DNA from: Rhodoplanes sp046000175
GTDB lineage: Bacteria > Pseudomonadota > Alphaproteobacteria > Rhizobiales > Xanthobacteraceae
NCBI RefSeq assembly: GCF_046000175.1
Contig: NZ_JBEOMB010000007.1
Span: forward strand, 1 to 64,000
Length of the DNA: 64,000 bases
Direction of reading: 5' to 3'
In this document: positions 32,967 to 41,218 of the stretch, one piece after another
Layout of the letters: every line of letters starts with the position of its first letter
Position numbering within the stretch: position 1 is the stretch's first letter
Notes under the pieces: model-generated
Seen by the model: the letters and a program-made list of their open reading frames with translations, nothing else
Databases searched by the model: none
Told to the model about the DNA's origin: nothing
Made by a program: the position numbers and the translations under genes

Positions 32967-33046
32967 GATCGAGTATCTAGTCTAAAATGTCTCTAAACTA
33001 TAGAAGTCGTCAAGACTATTCAGTACAAAGCGGAACAGGCCCCGAG

Positions 33047-33256
33047 ATGAACCGCACCGACATCGACCGAGGATCCGTTTCCGCCACCCCCGCATCCGCG
33101 AACGACACTCGTGCTGAACGCAGCGTGACGGTGGTGGACCATCGGATCGAGAGCCGTGATCTGTTCGTCGCCACCCGCGAGATCATCATTTCACACGGGC
33201 CCGACGCCTATCGGTTGCGGCTGACGGCGCAGAACAAGCTGATTCTGACCAAGTGA
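33047..33256 (+). CDS. hmuP: Hemin uptake protein HemP/HmuP
   Basis: 69-residue small protein. The C-terminal RIESRDLFVATREIIISHG followed by YRLRLTAQNKLILTK is the full HemP domain. In Bradyrhizobium HmuP acts with Irr to activate heme-uptake genes. The start at 33047 gives the usual HemP length; an upstream ATG at 32987 lies inside the AT-rich promoter and would add 20 residues. First gene of the rightward run, 7 bp before hmuT. Confidence 0.92.
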   Translation: MNRTDIDRGSVSATPASANDTRAERSVTVVDHRIESRDLFVATREIIISHGPDAYRLRLTAQNKLILTK

Positions 33257-33263
33257 GGCTTTC

Positions 33264-34259
33264 ATGACACGGACGCGCCCGCGGCTCCGGCGTCTCGCGG
33301 CGGCGATGCTGGTCGGCACCGGCCTCTTCTCCGCGGGCCTCGCGCCGACGCACGCCGCCGAGATCGTCGTGAATGACGCGACCGGCCGCGACGTCACCGT
33401 GACGGACGCGCGCCGCATCGTCGCGATCGGCGGCTCGGTCACCGAGATCCTCTACGCGCTCGGGCTCGACGCGCGCGTCATCGCGGTCGACACGACCAGC
33501 ATCCATCCGCCGAGCGCCCTGAAGGACAAGCCGAATGTCGGCTACATGCGCCAGCTCTCGCCGGAAGGCATCCTGGCGATGTCGCCGTCGCTGGTGCTGG
33601 CGCTCGACGGCTCCGGCCCGCCCGAGGCGCTGACCGTGCTGCGCGCCGCCAAGGTGCCGTTCGTGCAGGTGCCGGACCGCTTCACCCCGGCCGGCATCCT
33701 CGACAAGATCCGTCTCGTCGCGGCGGCCGGCGAGCCTTCGCGCGGCGAATGCCTCGCCTCCGCCGTGGCGCAGGAGCTCGCCGCGGTCGCCCAGCAGCCG
33801 CGCCCGGCGGGCCGGCCGCCCCGCGTGCTGTTCGTCCTCTCCTTCGTCAACGAGCGCGCCATGGTGGCGGGTCGCGACACCGCTGCCGACGGCATCATCC
33901 GCATGGCTGGCGCCGAGAACGCGATGGCGGATCTCGCCGGCTACAAGCCCGTCGGCGACGAGGCGATCATCGCGGCGAAGCCCGACGTGGTGCTGATGAT
34001 GGAGCGCCCGGGACAGGCCTTCACGGCCGACGCCGTGCTGTCGCGGCCCGCCTTCGCGATGACGCCGGCCGGCGCCACCAAGGCCTTCGTGTCGATGAAC
34101 GGTCAGTATCTGCTCGGCTTCGGCCCGCGCACGGCGCTCGCCGTCCGCGACCTCGCCGAGCGGCTCGCCGCGTTCGGCGACACCGCCGCGAAACCGCAGC
34201 GGGTCGCCGACACCATGGCGGCTCGCCACGACGCCGCGCTGGAGGCGTGCCTCAAATGA
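33264..34259 (+). CDS. hmuT: Heme ABC transporter periplasmic binding protein HmuT
   Basis: 331 residues, cluster A-III binding protein for heme. Signal peptide about 1-31 (ending THAAE). RRIVAIGGSVTEILYALGLDARVIAVD is the typical first lobe, and NVGYMRQLSPEGILAMSPSLVLA carries the Tyr expected near the heme iron. Overlaps hmuU by the ATGA tetranucleotide. Confidence 0.94.
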   Translation: MTRTRPRLRRLAAAMLVGTGLFSAGLAPTHAAEIVVNDATGRDVTVTDARRIVAIGGSVTEILYALGLDARVIAVDTTSIHPPSALKDKPNVGYMRQLSPEGILAMSPSLVLALDGSGPPEALTVLRAAKVPFVQVPDRFTPAGILDKIRLVAAAGEPSRGECLASAVAQELAAVAQQPRPAGRPPRVLFVLSFVNERAMVAGRDTAADGIIRMAGAENAMADLAGYKPVGDEAIIAAKPDVVLMMERPGQAFTADAVLSRPAFAMTPAGATKAFVSMNGQYLLGFGPRTALAVRDLAERLAAFGDTAAKPQRVADTMAARHDAALEACLK

Positions 34260-35344
34260 CCGAGGCCGCGGCCCGCCATCCCGCCCTCGTGGCACGCCGC
34301 GGCCCGCCGGGCCTGCGGGCGCTGCCGCGCTGGATGGTGATCGCCGGGCTCGCGCTGCTGCTCCTCGCCGCCGCCGTCGCGTCGGCCGGCATCGGCGCCG
34401 CCGGCATCCCGCCAGGCCGCCTCCTCGCCGCGCTCGGGCTCGCCGACGGCAGCGCCGCCGATGTCGCCCGCGACCGGCTGATCCTGGTGTCGATCCGGCT
34501 GCCCCGCGTCGTCATGGCGATCGCGGTCGGGGCGCTGCTCGCGACCGCCGGCGCGATCATGCAGGGGCTGTTTCGCAATCCGCTCGCCGATCCCGGCCTG
34601 GTCGGCGTCTCGGCCGGCGCCGGCCTCGCGGCGGCGACGACCATCGTGCTGGGCGACAAGCTCTTCGGCGGCATCGTCGGCCTGGAGGCGCTCCCCGCCG
34701 CCGCCTTCGTCGGCGCGCTCGGCGTCACGGCGCTGCTCTACCGCATCGCCACCCGCGAGGGCCGTACCTCGATCGCGACGCTGCTGCTCCGCGGCCTCGC
34801 CGTGGCGGCCTTGGCGGGCGCCGGGACCGGTCTCCTCGTCTTTCTCGCCGACGACCGGCAGCTGCGCGACATCACGTTCTGGACGCTCGGCTCGATGGCC
34901 GGGGCCACCTGGCCGAAGGTGTGGGCGATGCTGCCGTTCCTGGCCGCCGTCCTGGTCTCGCTGCCGATGATCGGGCGCGGCCTCGATCTGCTCGTGCTCG
35001 GCGAGGCCGAGGCGTTCCACATGGGCGTGCCGGTGGAGAACCTGAAGCGCTTCGCCATCGTGCTGATGGCCGCTGCGGTCGGCGCCGCCGTCGCGGCGAG
35101 CGGCGTGATCGGTTTCGTCGGCATCGTGGTGCCGCATCTCCTGCGCCTCGTGATCGGCCCCGGACATCGCATGCTGCTGCCGGCCGCCGTGCTGTTCGGC
35201 GGCCTCGTGCTGCTGATCGCCGACACGATCGCCCGCACGGTCGCGGCGCCGGCCGAGCTGCCGGTCGGCATCGTCACGGCGCTGATCGGCGCCCCGTTCT
35301 TCCTCGCGCTCCTGCTCCGCCAGCGCGCCGTGGTGGGCCTATGA
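34256..35344 (+). CDS. hmuU: Heme ABC transporter permease HmuU (FecCD family)
   Basis: 362-residue inner-membrane permease with about ten helices. The RLPRVVMAIAVGALLATAG and GLFRNPLADPGLVGVSAGA motifs define the FecCD family, and GFVGIVVPHLLRLVIGPGHR is the coupling region. The start at 34256 overlaps hmuT's stop; a longer frame inside hmuT is a shadow. Confidence 0.95.
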   Translation: MTEAAARHPALVARRGPPGLRALPRWMVIAGLALLLLAAAVASAGIGAAGIPPGRLLAALGLADGSAADVARDRLILVSIRLPRVVMAIAVGALLATAGAIMQGLFRNPLADPGLVGVSAGAGLAAATTIVLGDKLFGGIVGLEALPAAAFVGALGVTALLYRIATREGRTSIATLLLRGLAVAALAGAGTGLLVFLADDRQLRDITFWTLGSMAGATWPKVWAMLPFLAAVLVSLPMIGRGLDLLVLGEAEAFHMGVPVENLKRFAIVLMAAAVGAAVAASGVIGFVGIVVPHLLRLVIGPGHRMLLPAAVLFGGLVLLIADTIARTVAAPAELPVGIVTALIGAPFFLALLLRQRAVVGL

Positions 35345-35365
35345 CCATGATCATCTCGCTCCCTC

Positions 35366-35470
35366 CGTCATTCCGGGGCGCGCGGAACGCGCGAACCCGG
35401 AATCCAGCAACGTGTTCGGAGGGTGCGGCTGGATTCCGGGTTCGCGCCGCTGGCGCGCCCCGGAATGACG
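35366..35470. repeat. Dispersed long inverted repeat (ATTCCGGGGCGCG family) inside hmu operon
   Basis: About 43-bp arms CGTCATTCCGGGGCGCG.../...CGCGCCCCGGAATGACG with GGAATCCAGC/GCTGGATTCC at the inner ends. It fills nearly the whole 145-bp gap between hmuU and hmuV. Confidence 0.88.
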
Positions 35471-35489
35471 ACAAGGCGCGGGACGTCCG

Positions 35490-36314
35490 ATGAGCATGAT
35501 CGCGGCGACGGGCGTGACGGTGCGGGCGGGGCGGGCGACGCTGCTCGACGGCGTCGATCTTGCCGTCGCACCCGGCGAGACGGTGGCGATCGTCGGCCCC
35601 AACGGGGCCGGCAAGTCGACGCTGCTGCGCGTGCTCTCCGGCGACATCCGGCCCGCCGCCGGCGCCGTGTCCCTGAAAGGCGCGGCGCTCGCGAGCTATC
35701 ATCCGAAAACGCTTTCAAGCCATCGCGCCGTGCTGTCGCAGAGCATCGCGGTGGCGTTCCCGTTCACGGTCGACGAGGTCGTCCGCATGGGCACGGGCGA
35801 CGCACACGGCGCGGCCGCTGACGCCCTGGTGGAGGCGGCGCTCGCCGAGGTCGATCTGCTGCCCTGCCGCGACCGCATCATCACGACGCTGTCGGGCGGC
35901 GAGCAGCACCGCGCCCATTTCGCCCGTGTGCTGGTCCAGCTCGCCCGCGGCGAGGCCGACCACGGCCCCGGCCTGCTGCTGCTCGACGAGCCGACCGCGG
36001 CGCTCGATCTGCGCCATCAGATCGATTTCGTCGCGACCACGCGGGCGCGCGCGAAGGCCGGGACGGCCGTCGTCGCCGTGCTGCACGATCTCAATCTCGC
36101 GGCCTCGTTCGCCGATCGGGTCGTGGTGATGCACCGCGCCCGCATCGCCGCGTCGGGGCCGGCCCAGAGCGTCATCACGGCCGAGATGCTGGCGCGGGTG
36201 TTCGAGGTCGAGCTGGCGAGCTGCGGCCTGCCGATCGGCACGCCCTGCGTGTTGCCGCACATGATCACGCCGCGCACCGGGCGACCGGTCGGCGGCCCGC
36301 GCCCAAGGAGCTGA
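35490..36314 (+). CDS. hmuV: Heme ABC transporter ATPase HmuV
   Basis: 274-residue ATPase driving HmuTU. Walker A GPNGAGKST, signature TLSGGEQHRAHFARVL and Walker B LLLLDEPTAALDLRHQ are intact, followed by the switch His in LHDLNLAASFAD. Two Met codons (35490 and 35496) are possible starts. Separated from hmuU by a dispersed repeat but clearly the same transporter. Confidence 0.95.
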   Translation: MSMIAATGVTVRAGRATLLDGVDLAVAPGETVAIVGPNGAGKSTLLRVLSGDIRPAAGAVSLKGAALASYHPKTLSSHRAVLSQSIAVAFPFTVDEVVRMGTGDAHGAAADALVEAALAEVDLLPCRDRIITTLSGGEQHRAHFARVLVQLARGEADHGPGLLLLDEPTAALDLRHQIDFVATTRARAKAGTAVVAVLHDLNLAASFADRVVVMHRARIAASGPAQSVITAEMLARVFEVELASCGLPIGTPCVLPHMITPRTGRPVGGPRPRS

Positions 36315-36334
36315 GCGGGCGCACGGAGGTTGGA

Positions 36335-38401
36335 ATGCACGGGATCGCGACACGGCCGGCGGCGGGCGTCGGCCATCCGGGGGAGGCGCATCCGCACGCC
36401 GGCGGCGGGCACCCGCATGCCGGAGGGCATCCGCACGCCGGCGCGCACCCGCACGCGGGCAGCCATCCGCACGGGGGCGGGCACGCCTCCGGCGGGATGC
36501 GCGACCACCCGGCCTCGGCGCCGCAGAGCCTGGAGTCCTTCCTGGTGCCGCCGGGCCGCGACGCGCTGACCGAGGCCTTCGCCGGCCGCAGCTTCGCGCC
36601 GCCGTGGCGCGGCAGCACGGCGATCGACCCGGCCGAGGCCGAGGCGGTTCTGGCCCGGGTGTTCGAAACGCCGCGCGAAGAACCGGCGCTCGCCTATCTG
36701 CACGTGCCCTATTGCCAGAGCCGCTGCCTGTTCTGCGGCTTTTTCCAGAACGTCTGGCGCCCGGAGGCGGCCGAGGCCTATGTCGACGACATCGTCGCGG
36801 AGCTGGCAGCGCGCGCGACGACGCCGCTGGTCGCCTCGGCGCCGATCGCCGCCGTCTATATCGGCGGCGGCACGCCGACCGGCCTGCCCGCCGCCGGGCT
36901 CGCCCGGCTGGTCGCGGGACTGCGCACCCATCTGCCGCTCGCGCCGGACTGCGAGGTCACGCTGGAGGGACGCTCCTACGACTTCGGCCTGACCAAGGCC
37001 GTGGCGGCGATCGGGGCGGGCGTGAACCGCATCTCGCTCGGCGTGCAGAGCTTCGACACCACGATCCGCCGCCGGCTCGGCCGCAAGCTCGCCGAGGAGG
37101 AGCTGCGCGCCGCGATCGGCGAACTCGTCGCGCTCGGACGAGCAAAAATCGTCTGCGACCTGATCTACGGCCTGCCCGGCCAGACCGAGGAGACCTGGGC
37201 GCACGATCTCGACACGGTGGCCGCGCTGGGGCTCGACGGCGTCACGCTCTACGCGCTGAACATCTGGGGCGGCGGGCCGCTGTCGCGCGCCATCGCGGCC
37301 GGAAAGCTGCCGCCGGCGAGCCCGATCGCGCGGCAGGCCGAGGCCTATGCGGCCGGCGTCGCGCGCCTGACCGCGCTCGGCTTCCGCCAGGTGTCGCAGT
37401 CGCATTTCGTCCGGTCCGACGCGGAGCGCAACGTCTACAATGCCGGCATCAAGCGCGGCATGCCGTGCCTCGCCTTCGGTCCCGGCGCCGGCGGCCAGGC
37501 GCACGGGGTGCGCTGGCGCAACGTCATCGAGATCGCGCGCCGCCGCGCCCTGCAGGCGGAGGGTCGCGCGCCCGTCGAAGGGCTCTCGCGCATGCCGGTC
37601 CGCTACGCCGCCCAGGCGGCCATCACGGCCGGGCTGGAGAGCGGCAGTGTCGACCTCGCCGTCGTCGATTCGCTCGCGCCCGGCTTCGCCGCGGCGGCGG
37701 CGCCGCTGGTCGCCAACTGGCGTGACGCCGGCCTCGTCGCGCCCGACAGCGAGGGCGGGAGCGAGCGGCTGCGCACCACCACGGCCGGCGCGTTCTGGAT
37801 CACCAATCTCACCAGCGGCCTCTACGCGGCGCTCGACCGTGCCGCACAGCCATCGACGTCCTCCAAGGAGCCTCGCATGACCGATACGGCCCTCGCCGCC
37901 CCTGCCCCGTCGCCCGACGCGCTCGCGGCCCAGCTCGCCGCCAATCCGGACGGCGTCCTCGAGGTGCTGGCCCGCCAGCACGGCGTCTCGACGCTCGCGG
38001 CGACCCGCATGCTGCCGGCCGCCAACTGCACGTTCGCGCCGGCCGAAAAGTTCGCCGACGTGATGGGCGAGCTGACCGGCTGGGGCACGATGCTGTTCAT
38101 CGTCCACACGCCGAGCATCGTGCTGGAATGCGCCGGCGCGATTCCGCCCGGAGAATTCGGCCGCGGCTACTTCAACCTGCACGGCGACAGCCCGATCGGC
38201 GGCCACATCAAGGCCGACCGCTGTACGGCGATCGCCTTCGTGCGCCGCCCGTTCATGGGCCGCGAGAGCTGCTCGATCCAGTTCTTCGACGGGGACGGCG
38301 AGGCGATGTTCAAGATCTTCGTCCGCCGCCTGCCCGACCGCAGCATGGATCCGGAGCAGGTGGAGAAGTTCGAGGCGTTGCGGGCGACGCTCGCGGGGTG
38401 A
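36335..38401 (+). CDS. hutW: Fusion of radical-SAM heme-utilisation protein HutW and heme-carrier HutX
   Basis: 688 residues in one frame. Residues 14-58 hold 13 histidines in HPHAG-type repeats, a putative metal- or heme-binding tail. HutW follows: CxxxCxxC cluster ligands C127, C131, C134 (HVPYCQSRCLFCGFF), GGGTPTGLP and the HemN-like NRISLGVQSFD and CDLIYGLPGQT. HutW-type enzymes open heme anaerobically. From residue 515 (ATG 37877) the sequence is a complete 174-residue HutX-like carrier with a GYFNLHGDSPIGGHIKADRC core. AAGGAG lies 6 nt before that internal ATG, so free HutX could also be made. The main start has GGAGG 5 nt upstream. These are normally separate genes; an assembly-level loss of a stop codon cannot be excluded. 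Confidence 0.88.
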   Translation: MHGIATRPAAGVGHPGEAHPHAGGGHPHAGGHPHAGAHPHAGSHPHGGGHASGGMRDHPASAPQSLESFLVPPGRDALTEAFAGRSFAPPWRGSTAIDPAEAEAVLARVFETPREEPALAYLHVPYCQSRCLFCGFFQNVWRPEAAEAYVDDIVAELAARATTPLVASAPIAAVYIGGGTPTGLPAAGLARLVAGLRTHLPLAPDCEVTLEGRSYDFGLTKAVAAIGAGVNRISLGVQSFDTTIRRRLGRKLAEEELRAAIGELVALGRAKIVCDLIYGLPGQTEETWAHDLDTVAALGLDGVTLYALNIWGGGPLSRAIAAGKLPPASPIARQAEAYAAGVARLTALGFRQVSQSHFVRSDAERNVYNAGIKRGMPCLAFGPGAGGQAHGVRWRNVIEIARRRALQAEGRAPVEGLSRMPVRYAAQAAITAGLESGSVDLAVVDSLAPGFAAAAAPLVANWRDAGLVAPDSEGGSERLRTTTAGAFWITNLTSGLYAALDRAAQPSTSSKEPRMTDTALAAPAPSPDALAAQLAANPDGVLEVLARQHGVSTLAATRMLPAANCTFAPAEKFADVMGELTGWGTMLFIVHTPSIVLECAGAIPPGEFGRGYFNLHGDSPIGGHIKADRCTAIAFVRRPFMGRESCSIQFFDGDGEAMFKIFVRRLPDRSMDPEQVEKFEALRATLAG
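37865..37879 (+). promoter_or_regulatory. hutX: Internal ribosome-binding site and start for HutX within hutW-hutX fusion
   Basis: AAGGAG (37865-37870), a 6-nt spacer, then in-frame ATG (37877) opening the HutX-like domain. This is a stronger site than many real starts in the window. It suggests the stop of an ancestral separate hutW was lost while hutX initiation was kept. Confidence 0.6.
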
Positions 38402-38409
38402 GACATCGT

Positions 38410-38515
38410 CGTCATTCCGGGGCGCGTGCGCAGCACGCGAACCCGGAATCCAACCTCGACCGCCGAAAGCGCCGCTGGATTCCGGGTTCGCACCTCCGGT
38501 GCGACCCGGAATGAC
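38410..38515. repeat. Dispersed long inverted repeat (ATTCCGGGGCGCG family)
   Basis: GTCATTCCGGGGCGCGTGCG...ACCCGGAATCCA paired with TGGATTCCGGGTTCG...CGACCCGGAATGAC. It lies between the 3' ends of convergent hutW-hutX and phnE genes, where it might act as a terminator. Confidence 0.85.
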
Positions 38516-38524
38516 CCGACGGCC

Positions 38525-39343
38525 TCAGATGATCGCGTGGCGCACCTTGGCCGAGACCCACTCGCTCACCATCACGGTGGCGAGGACGACGAGCAGGATC
38601 AGGCTCACCTGCGACCAGGCGAGCGTGTTGAGCGACGCCTCGAGCGACAGGCCGATGCCGCCGGCGCCGACCAGGCCGACCACGGCGGACTCGCGGATGT
38701 TGATGTCCCAGCGGAACACCGTGATGCCGGCGAAGGCCGGCATCACCTGCGGGACGATGCCGTAGTCCATAACCTGCAGGGCGGAGGCGCCGGTCGCCTG
38801 CATGGCCTCGACGGGCGCCGGGTCGATCTCCTCGATCGCCTCGTAGATCAGCTTGCCCATGAAGCCGACCGAGCGCAGCGCGATCGCCACGATGCCGGCG
38901 AGCACGCCGGGGCCGAGGATCGTGACCAGCAGCAGCGCCCAGATCAGCGAGTTGATCGAGCGCGACGCGACGATGATCAGGAGCGCGACCGGCCGCACCA
39001 GCGCGACGCTCGGCGTCGTGTTGCGGGCCGCCAGCACGGCGACCGGCACGGCGATCGGCAGCGCCAGCAGCGTGCCGAGCGTGGCGATCGCCAGCGTGTC
39101 CCACAACGGGCGCAGGAGCTCGCCGAGATAGGACCAGCGCGGCGGCACCATGCGGGCGCCGATGTCGGCGCCTTGGCGCGGCGCGTCCCACACGAAGGCC
39201 CAGATGGTGTCGCGCGTCATCTCCTCCCAGGCGGCGACGACGAGCGCGACCAGCAGGAGCCACGCGAACCAGCCGACGAGCACGCGCCTGCGCGTGGTGC
39301 GCCGCCACACCGGCGTGCCGTCGATGGCGCGGCTCACCGGCAT
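38525..39343 (-). CDS. phnE: Phosphonate-type ABC transporter permease PhnE (2)
   Basis: 272-residue inner-membrane permease with about six helices. The EAA loop appears as EEIDPAPVEAMQATGASALQVMDYGIVPQVMP, typical of PhnE, followed by RESAVVGLVGAGGIG. Last gene of a phnD-phnC-phnE-phnE set on the minus strand. A dispersed repeat separates it from the first phnE. Confidence 0.92.
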   Translation of the reverse strand: MPVSRAIDGTPVWRRTTRRRVLVGWFAWLLLVALVVAAWEEMTRDTIWAFVWDAPRQGADIGARMVPPRWSYLGELLRPLWDTLAIATLGTLLALPIAVPVAVLAARNTTPSVALVRPVALLIIVASRSINSLIWALLLVTILGPGVLAGIVAIALRSVGFMGKLIYEAIEEIDPAPVEAMQATGASALQVMDYGIVPQVMPAFAGITVFRWDINIRESAVVGLVGAGGIGLSLEASLNTLAWSQVSLILLVVLATVMVSEWVSAKVRHAII

Positions 39344-39368
39344 GGCGTCACGTCCAGGCCATCGTTGT

Positions 39369-39472
39369 CGTCACTCCGGGGCGCGGCGAAGCCGCGAACC
39401 CGGAGTCCAGCGGCGCACTGGGAGTCCTTGGCTGGATTCCGGGTTCGCGCCGTTGGCGCGCCCCGGAATGAC
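39369..39472. repeat. Dispersed long inverted repeat (ATTCCGGGGCGCG family) between the two phnE genes
   Basis: GTCACTCCGGGGCGCGGCG...AACCCGGAGTCCAGC paired with GCTGGATTCCGGGTTCGCG...CGCGCCCCGGAATGAC. The left arm has two A-to-G type differences from the copies at 23652 and 35366. Confidence 0.85.
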
Positions 39473-39497
39473 CAGAGCTGACCCGCGAGCACCGGCA

Positions 39498-40307
39498 TCA
39501 CTGGATCCTCTTGCGCACCAGGCCGGAGCCGTACTCGGCCGCCATCACGATGGCGATGATCAGGATGAGGATCGCGGCGGCGCTGCCGTACTCGTAGCGG
39601 TCGAGCGCGGTGTTGAGCGTCGCCCCGATGCCGCCGGCGCCGACGATGCCGACCACGGCGGACTCGCGGAAGTTGATGTCGAGCCGGTAGAGCGACAGGC
39701 CGATCAGCCGCGGCATCACCTGCGGCCGCACCGCGTACTCGACGAGCTGCAGCCACGAGCTCCCGGTCGCCCGGATCGCCTCGACGGGCGCCGGGTCGAT
39801 GTCCTCGATGTCCTCGGCCAGGAGCTTGGCGATGAAGCCGATGGTGGCGATCGTCAAGGTGAGAAAGCCGGCGAACGGGCCGAAGCCGACCATGGCGACG
39901 AACAGGATGGCGACGATCACCTCGTGGAAGCTGCGCGACAGCGCGACGACGGCGCGGCAGACCAGATAGACGGGCAGCGGCGCGAGGTTGCGGGCGGCGC
40001 CGATGCCGATCGGGATCGCCAGCAGGATGCCGGCGACCGTCGACGTCACCGTCATGGTGAGGCTCTCGCGCATGCCGAGCACGATGTCGCCCCAACGGCT
40101 GGCGAAGTCCGGGCTCATGAAGCCGGCGAGCAGGCGGGCGCCGCGCTGGAGGCCCTCCGCGAGCCGCGCCCCGTTCACCTCGACCGAGCCGACGGCGAGG
40201 ACGAGATAGAGGATCGCGCCGCCATAGAGCGCGACGCGCAGCCACGGGCGCGCGACGAAGGGCGGGCGGCGCCAGTGATCGGGATAGGATGCGGCGGCGA
40301 GCGTCAC
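39498..40307 (-). CDS. phnE: Phosphonate-type ABC transporter permease PhnE (1)
   Basis: 269-residue permease, partner of the other PhnE. EDIDPAPVEAIRATGSSWLQLVEYAVRPQVMP is the EAA coupling loop, followed by RESAVVGIVGAGGIGATL. It starts 5 bp after phnC on the same strand. Two non-identical permeases imply a heterodimeric membrane channel. Confidence 0.92.
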   Translation of the reverse strand: MTLAAASYPDHWRRPPFVARPWLRVALYGGAILYLVLAVGSVEVNGARLAEGLQRGARLLAGFMSPDFASRWGDIVLGMRESLTMTVTSTVAGILLAIPIGIGAARNLAPLPVYLVCRAVVALSRSFHEVIVAILFVAMVGFGPFAGFLTLTIATIGFIAKLLAEDIEDIDPAPVEAIRATGSSWLQLVEYAVRPQVMPRLIGLSLYRLDINFRESAVVGIVGAGGIGATLNTALDRYEYGSAAAILILIIAIVMAAEYGSGLVRKRIQ

Positions 40308-40311
40308 GGCG

Positions 40312-41181
40312 TCACTCGGCGGCGGCGCGCAGCGCCGCGATCGGCGGCGCGGACGCGGACGCAGGCGGGACCGCGAGCCCCGACGTGGACGCCTGACCGT
40401 CCTCGTCCGCCTCGGCCTCGCCCGCGCGCGCCGTGCGAGTCCAATCCTCCTCGCCGTAGATGCGGGTCAGCACCGTGGCGTCGAGCCCGGACGACGGCCC
40501 GTCGTAGACGACCTCGCCGGCCTTGAGCCCGACGATGCGGCAGAGGAACATCTGGGCGAGCGCGACGTCGTGGATGTTGACGATGGCGGCGAGGCGGCGC
40601 TCGGCGCAGACCTCGCCGATCAGCCGCATGATCTGCCGCGACGTCTTCGGGTCGAGGCTCGCGGTCGGCTCGTCGATCAGCAGCAGGTCGGGATCCTGCA
40701 AGAGCGCACGGGCGATGCCGACGCGCTGACGCTGGCCGCCAGAGAGCGCGTCGGCGCGCTTGTCGACGTGATCGAGGAGGCCGACGCGGTCGAGCGTCGC
40801 GAAGGCGTTGCGCACGTCGTCGGGCGGGAAGCGGCGCGTCAGGCTCCGCCAGAACGGCACCGTGCCGAGCCGGCCGGCCAGCACGTTCTCCATCACGGTG
40901 AGCCGCTCGACCAGCGCGAACTCCTGGAAGATCATGCCCATGCGGCGACGCAGGCGGCGCAGCGCGCGGCGCGACGCGCCCGTCACCTCGTCGTCGCCGA
41001 GCAGGATGCGGCCGGAGGTCGGCTCGACCAGCCGGTTGACGCAGCGGATCAGCGTCGACTTGCCGGCGCCCGACGGGCCGATCAGGCCGATCACCTCGCC
41101 GGCCGGCACCACGAGGTCGACGCCGCGCAGCGCGGCGTCGCCGGTGCGGTACTGCTTTCGCAAGCCCTCGATCCGCAGCAT
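40312..41181 (-). CDS. phnC: Phosphonate-type ABC transporter ATPase PhnC
   Basis: 289-residue ATPase. Walker A GPSGAGKST, signature ALSGGQRQRVGIARALL and Walker B LLLIDEPTASLDP are intact; the N-terminal FALVERLTVMENVLAGRLG is the PhnC Q-loop region. A C-terminal Ala/Ser/Pro-rich extension of about 40 residues follows the domain. Confidence 0.93.
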   Translation of the reverse strand: MLRIEGLRKQYRTGDAALRGVDLVVPAGEVIGLIGPSGAGKSTLIRCVNRLVEPTSGRILLGDDEVTGASRRALRRLRRRMGMIFQEFALVERLTVMENVLAGRLGTVPFWRSLTRRFPPDDVRNAFATLDRVGLLDHVDKRADALSGGQRQRVGIARALLQDPDLLLIDEPTASLDPKTSRQIMRLIGEVCAERRLAAIVNIHDVALAQMFLCRIVGLKAGEVVYDGPSSGLDATVLTRIYGEEDWTRTARAGEAEADEDGQASTSGLAVPPASASAPPIAALRAAAE

Positions 41182-41218
41182 GCCGGCTCCACTCTCGCCC
41201 GTGACAGTGCTCGTCGGA

